64,000 bases of DNA from Chaenocephalus aceratus (Eukaryota > Chordata > Actinopteri > Perciformes > Channichthyidae), in assembly GCA_023974075.1 (NCBI GenBank), contig JAMFTG010000216.1, forward strand, positions 1 to 64,000. The letters are read 5' to 3'. Below, piece by piece: positions 58,829-64,000 of the stretch (position 1 is the first letter of the stretch; each line of letters opens with the position of its first letter). The notes beneath the pieces are model-generated. The model had not been told where the DNA came from and made no database searches. It worked only from the letters and a program-made list of their open reading frames with translations. The translations under genes and the position numbers were made by a program.

Positions 58829-59051
58829 TGTTGCTGTTACCCTGAAAGGTATAAACCACATTCAAAGAGAGAAGAGGTCGTTTCCTTCCATCAGAAACTT
58901 TTAACCAGTTTCTAAGTATCGTTTGTTTCATTTCCAGCTCGTCCTGTCTTTGTTTACAACACAGACTGCTAGCTCTGAAGCTAACCAGGGTTGCTAGCTG
59001 TGGGTCCCTGGCTGGAGTGAGATTTTGATATTTAATTACACATATGCGCAC
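58829..59051 (-). CDS. Conserved small ORF of unknown function, copy A-third
   Basis: The same ~70 codons as at 8,705-8,937 and 42,050-42,277. Here one extra C at the donor (CAGGGTAACA instead of CAGGTAACA) shifts or weakens the splice site and the frame after NVVYTFQ. A degraded partial duplicate of its 3' side lies at about 58,550-58,650. Confidence 0.35.
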
Positions 59052-59215
59052 TAAATGACTGCTATGGTGTCAGCAGCGGGACCTTAGCATATATATACAG
59101 GATATACAATATATACAAATACACAATATTGGACACAGACTATAAAGGGCTCACAGTTTCATTCACTAATGAAAGCCAAGCACATGTTTGTCTCCACTGT
59201 TTCATTGTGTGCAGA

Positions 59216-60660
59216 GGCCTGTCGCGATAAGCTAACAGTTGACTTATCGCTCCAATACACACCTCAAGGCTTTATATTGCAGTCTATCAGTTGTAAGTGA
59301 TGTTTTGCTGCTGCTCCAAACGCTATGCAACCACAGTCTGTTGTGGACCTCATCATGGATCTGTACATTCTACTAATGCTTGTTTGTCTGCGCCCCAGCT
59401 GCATCCAGCTACAGCTCGCAATACATGTAATACTTTTAGCATTGTGTCTCCACTGATAATATGCATGTCCCAGTGTGTGTTTGCTATCAGACCACAGTCC
59501 TAGGTATTTGAACTCATTCAGCTTTGTCATTGGACGATCATAGAGTGTTGGCTGTTGGCCATCAGTCTTGCGTTTGTTTGTAAATACCATGTAGCATGAC
59601 TTGCTCTCTGACATTTTGAATCCAGTTATATGACCACCTCTCCACTTCTTTAGTCGCTCCAGCTTCTCCATTACGTATGGGGCACGTCTTCCCCTCATCC
59701 ACAGAGCCCCATCCTCTGCGTGTAGAGCCCATTGGATGCATGAGTCGCAGCATGTCAACATGTCGTTAATCATGATGTTAATAATATTGGACTGACTGCA
59801 CTCCCTCGGGGGATACCGTTTTCTATTTCTAAATAACTGGAAACATCTGCTCCAACCTTTCCTCTAAACGTCCCGTCTGTTCAAAAGGCCTTACCCCATT
59901 GATCATTCTCCCTCCAATACCCATTCTCCTCCATGTGATCAGTAGCCCCTCCTCCATGTGATCAGTAGCCCCTCCTCCATGTGATCAGTAGCCCCTCCTC
60001 CATGTGATCAGTAGCCCCTCCTCCACACAGAGTCATACGCCTCTCAATGTCAACGTACACTATTGCCACTATCTCTCTTTCATTCTCAATGTTTCCCCTA
60101 GTCATTACTCACTCTCACTAATTCCACGTCCAGAGCTGACCTATCATCCTGTCTCTCCTCCTTCACCTTTTCATTCTCTGCTTAGCAACTGCTGTGTTTG
60201 CTGCCTCTGGATATCACTGAGATGCTCCCCACTATGTACTGCTGCAAGTGTCCTTCCTCACATACCTGCCTTCTCTTTATCCGTCACTGCCAGCCTCTCC
60301 CCATCAACCAAAGCTGGCATTCTAATGGATTCCTTTCCCCACTCATCTGCTGAAACATGGACCAGACATCACCTGGTGTTACTCCTCTGCCAATGGTAGA
60401 ACACAACTCTCTCCATGTTCTCTCTCAAGTGTCCTTCCTCACATACCTGCCTTCTATAGTATATGTTGCGTTATGTGGCTTGTGATGACCTCTGTGCTTC
60501 CCTCTGATGTTAGCAGGTGTACCGACTCCTCACACCATATCCTACATTCCCCCAATCAGCTTTAGCAAAGCACCACCTGGTCATCTCACTCCTTCCTGCA
60601 TCTACACATTATTATTCACTTTAGGAAGCACTGGATAATGGTCACTTCCTCCAGTTGAGT
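59216..60660 (-). mobile_element. I/Nimb-like LINE, third copy
   Basis: Antisense copy of the 39,830-41,865 element. The longest frame (59,773-59,264) reads MINDMLTCC, WALHAEDGALWMRGRRAPYV, RLKKWRGGHITGFKMSESKS, FKYLGLWSD and CGCIAFGAAAKHHL. The RT motif A region carries the VNTR at 59,928-60,025. Endonuclease part largely replaced by other sequence beyond 60,655. Confidence 0.75.
59928..60025 (-). repeat. 23-bp VNTR, four units, third copy
   Basis: Four copies of the CCTCCATGTGATCAGTAGCCC-CT unit. Confidence 0.9.
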
Positions 60661-61122
60661 TATTGCAAAATTAGAGACTATGCCAGCAGCGCTTTATGAT
60701 AATCAGCGTTGACTCTTTTCATTTGAAAACACCAGGTTAACCTCTGAATCGAAGTGGAGTAGAACAAAGTAGCATGCTGCTGTAACAAAAACATTTCCCA
60801 GCTTCTCTCCAGAAATCTAATCAAAAGCGTTTTTAATGCCAAACTATTTCCACAATGTAGGATTTTCCAGAGAGGGTTATTTGTGAATAAAGGGAGCATG
60901 TTGTTTTCTCACACGACCACACTTTAAAACGTGGCTATGGGTCGTAATCTAAGGGGCTTAAACAATCGACCTCTTTGGTCGTGTTTTGTAGGAGGGCAGG
61001 CTGGTCTGTTTCTAAGGCCATTTTATTTGTGGTAGTCTGATCATTTCAACAAGAGAATAGAATCAAACTGAAAAAACATCGTAAATATGTTCCAGATACA
61101 TGAAGCAGATAATGAACAGTGA
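60661..61122. other. Third-copy-specific sequence, no gene
   Basis: About 340 bp differ from both arms, then homology resumes near 61,010 (GGCCATTTTATTTGTGGTAG). No ORF with motifs. Confidence 0.4.
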
Positions 61123-61196
61123 AACTCGCTCATGGACTTTAAGGTGAAGACTTTAAGAAAAAGGTTTTCCCACACTCTTTGTAGGAGCCATTTTAT
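61123..61196 (-). pseudogene. C2H2 zinc-finger relic, third copy
   Basis: Reads YKECGKTFF-type sequence with an extra T, then the TAA region and HLKVHERV. Same relic as in the two arms. Confidence 0.55.
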
Positions 61197-61246
61197 GGCT
61201 GTTGCTGGCGTCTCAGTTTACCTTATTTATATGAATAGTGCAATAT

Positions 61247-63167
61247 CAGGGTCTATGCAGGAATCCTGAAGTCAGATTTAATACCTTTGAAGACCTTTAA
61301 AGACCCTTTCCATACATTTTAAGACCTCATCGCAACTTCCAGTTCTAACCGGTTACATTGGCGACACACTTTACCTCACATGTACTATATTGATTAGCTA
61401 AACAGAGTGCAGACCAGACGAGCCTCCTCTCCACATGAAACTTCACCCTCTCTGTGAAGGTCAGGGTTAATGCAGCATGCTGCTTTGCTGCTTCTGTGCT
61501 CTTGTCATTCCAGTCGAACTCCTCAGAAACCAGTAGAAACCAGTATTTGACCAATAAACAAAACTTTGAACTATGAAATATATTAAACTTTGGTGAGCTT
61601 CAGCGGGGTAATGCCATATAGGAGCTCCCTCACAAATACCCAGGGGTTCAATTGGGCTGGGGCTGTCCGGGGCTAAGCCCGGCACATAGGACGATGCTCT
61701 GATCACCCTCACACATTTGTCATATGTTTACAAAAAACGATATATATGTTAAGACTTTTCTCGTTCTTAATATAGACTATATTTAGGGTCGATATGTGTT
61801 GGACCTTACTTTAAAATAGTAGATCTCTGGGACCGGATATCGTTTGGCTTAGACCCCGGCCCCACGAGGACGCATACAGTAAAACGGCAAGCGCAAAAAA
61901 GTCTTTCCGTTCACACGCATTCGATTCATTAACGCGTCCGTTCACACTAGACCTCTGGAAATGCTGGAAACGCTGTAGTACATATGCCAAGGCCCTGTAA
62001 GTGGCGCTGCTGCCGCCACGAAATAACCAAAAGCAGCGAAGAAGACCCAGGAGCATGTTTGCCCATCTGTTTATTCTCCGTGGTGGACGGCGTGTTCTCC
62101 TGCTGTATATCTCTCAGGTATACCCCCCCCTCACCGAGCGGAGCAACGAAACTTAAAATAAGAAGCAGCATTTTATGGCACGCTATGCATGGGGCCACTT
62201 TGACCTCATTCGCACCAACGCAACTCCGGTTCAAGCTCCGTGCTAGAGCTTTTCAGGTTCAGAACCAGTTCTTCGATTTAGCTCTGGGCTCTTTTCACAC
62301 CGCCCAGAGTCCGACTGCTAATGCGTCGTTGCCTCATCGTTTGCGTCATGGCGTAACCGTTTGCGTGCCTGCTTCATAAAGTGGAAACCCGCGCGGATGA
62401 AATCAGTTGCATTCATTTCTTATGGCTCTATTCCGGAGTCATTTCTGTGGTTTAGTTATATTCTTATAAAAAAGTGTACTCGTGTCAATAAAGGTTTTTT
62501 TGAAACACAACTGCTTCCGAGGTCGGTCTTATTTCCTAAGGTGGACTGAACCATGAGTGTGGGAGTGACGTTGTATCTTTCATTTAAATGAACTGTAAAC
62601 CTTCACCCAGGTATGTAACAGCTGTTCTCAAATGAACACGTGAAGTAAAGTTTAATATTTATAGTTTTATAGATGTATAATGAGTTATAATGAGGTGATC
62701 AACGTGAATGCTCAGGTTCCACCTTAGCACGCAGACACGTTGCTTCACCATGAGCAAGAAACCTTTATATATACACTGTACAAACTGGATAAAACGCGGG
62801 CTTTTTGTTGTTGTTCAGGAGTTGATCTGCCTCTGCCCTCGCCTCGGCGTAAGCGTGACGTATGCGGTGCTTTTGCTCTGGCCGACAATTTTTTGGTGCT
62901 TGAAACGAACAGGTAAGAGGCTGCTCCGCTGCGGTGTGAACAGGAAAACCCGGTGTTTTTCAAGCTCCAGCTCCGAACCGGCCCTGAACACTGTTGGTGT
63001 GATTTCCCGACATGTCATTGCAGTAAATGAAAGGGTGTTTCATGTTGTCGTTGCTGTGGACCTTCTTAATACCTTGGAAAATGCCGTTTAAATATTTTTT
63101 AATAGCCTTAATTTTCGCTAATTGATGATCAACTTTTAATACTTTTTAAGACCCTGCGGACACCCTG
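61247..63167. mobile_element. hAT-like 1.9-kb insertion, with nested MITE
   Basis: Ends CAGGGTCTATGCAGG and CACCCTG form short inverted termini; TTTAATACC and TTTAAGACC motifs recur inside both ends. Both arms read straight through this point (GCAATATTAT). The target duplication is degraded. A nested element at about 61,850-62,400 shares the GTAGTACATATGCCAAGGC motif with 14,100-14,130. No transposase seen. Confidence 0.6.
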
Positions 63168-63189
63168 AATGTTATTTTGAACACTTGGT

Positions 63190-63345
63190 GGTGGGGTGTA
63201 TAAAAGGGGTCATAGGTGACAGGAGAGGAAGTGGACACAGGAGGAAGAGCATACCGATTCTACCAGACTGCCAGCCCAGACGATGCTCATACTACAACTA
63301 TTGACACAGTGTACTTAAACCTTGGTATGGTAAAGCAATGAAACA
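63190..63345 (+). promoter_or_regulatory. LTR-like TATA module, third copy
   Basis: TATAAAAG at about 63,199; the polyA signal seen in the arms is changed to AATGAA here, and the sequence after it is deleted up to CGCTGTCGGCAGACGGACAG. Confidence 0.35.
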
Positions 63346-63484
63346 GCGCGCTGTCGGCAGACGGACAGAAAACGAAACTCAAAGGAACAGTGAACATTAT
63401 GTCCTGTCAATTCTGACGTTACGTCAACAGATGGCGCTGTTGGGATGGGATCTGTAATGGAAAAAAGGATTACCCAACACAAAG

Positions 63485-63496
63485 GCCAATAGATGG
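63485..63496. other. Empty target site of the THAP transposon
   Basis: GGCCAATAGATGGGAATT is continuous here, whereas the left arm has GGCCAA, the 1,135-bp element, then TAGATGGGAATT. The right arm has the reverse. The ancestral or excised state is thus seen directly. Confidence 0.85.
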
Positions 63497-63565
63497 GAAT
63501 TGTTTATTGTAAACTGTGAAAAAAACTAAATATGCTTAATTGCGGCTCCTACACTCTGAAACCCA

Positions 63566-64000
<435 letters not shown>

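Overview
The window looks like transposon-rich DNA from a ray-finned (probably percomorph) fish. Pointers are tandem C2H2 zinc-finger exons that open after a splice acceptor with a Lys-Pro-Lys-Gly leader, a fish-type SAMD3-like gene relic, L2/Rex-like and I/Nimb-like LINEs, hAT/ZBED and THAP elements, a Ty3/gypsy element and very long CA/TG microsatellites. There is no sign of bacterial or viral gene organisation. No tRNA, rRNA or CRISPR array was recognised.

Layout: 1-8.7 kb holds a histone H3 3' end with its stem-loop, a THAP-carrying DNA transposon relic, an hAT relic between inverted flanks, and a broken multi-exon SAMD3-like gene. From 8.7 to 42.3 kb the window is dominated by a large inverted duplication. 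The left arm (about 8,708-17,935) and right arm (about 28,262-42,277, reversed) share the same order of blocks: a small conserved ORF, an I/Nimb-like LINE with a 23-bp VNTR, a zinc-finger relic, an LTR-like TATA module, a THAP transposon, a C2H2 zinc-finger array, a TTAA-flanked element, a MITE and an L2/Rex-like LINE. The two zinc-finger exons (11 fingers on the minus strand at 12.3-13.2 kb; 12 fingers on the plus strand at 36.7-37.7 kb) therefore stand head to head. The roughly 10-kb spacer holds LINE and hAT debris, a 20-bp minisatellite, two outward-facing candidate first exons and a compact THAP-domain ORF.

At 42.7-49.2 kb a pair of inverted repeats encloses a Ty3/gypsy element with one unbroken 1,211-codon Gag-Pol frame and a 163-bp 5' LTR, but no visible 3' LTR. 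From 49.2 to 54.7 kb there are two more LINEs and an hAT fragment. From 54.7 to 58.3 kb the sequence is mostly unassigned, with one 80-codon open stretch behind a splice acceptor. From about 58.3 kb to the window end lies a third copy of the duplicated block in the left-arm orientation. It ends in a zinc-finger array that carries a one-base frameshift and runs out of the window.

The three copies act as a natural comparison. Some insertions sit in one copy only: a solo LTR, a ZBED hAT, a LINE tail, and a 1.9-kb hAT-like block. The THAP transposon sits in both inverted arms while the third copy shows the intact, empty site. This gives a relative order of events and argues against a pure assembly artefact. 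Likely host coding sequence is limited to the zinc-finger exons, perhaps the THAP ORF, and a few candidate 5' exons. Everything else of coding type is retroelement or transposon. All family names come from motif recognition by eye; no database search was possible.
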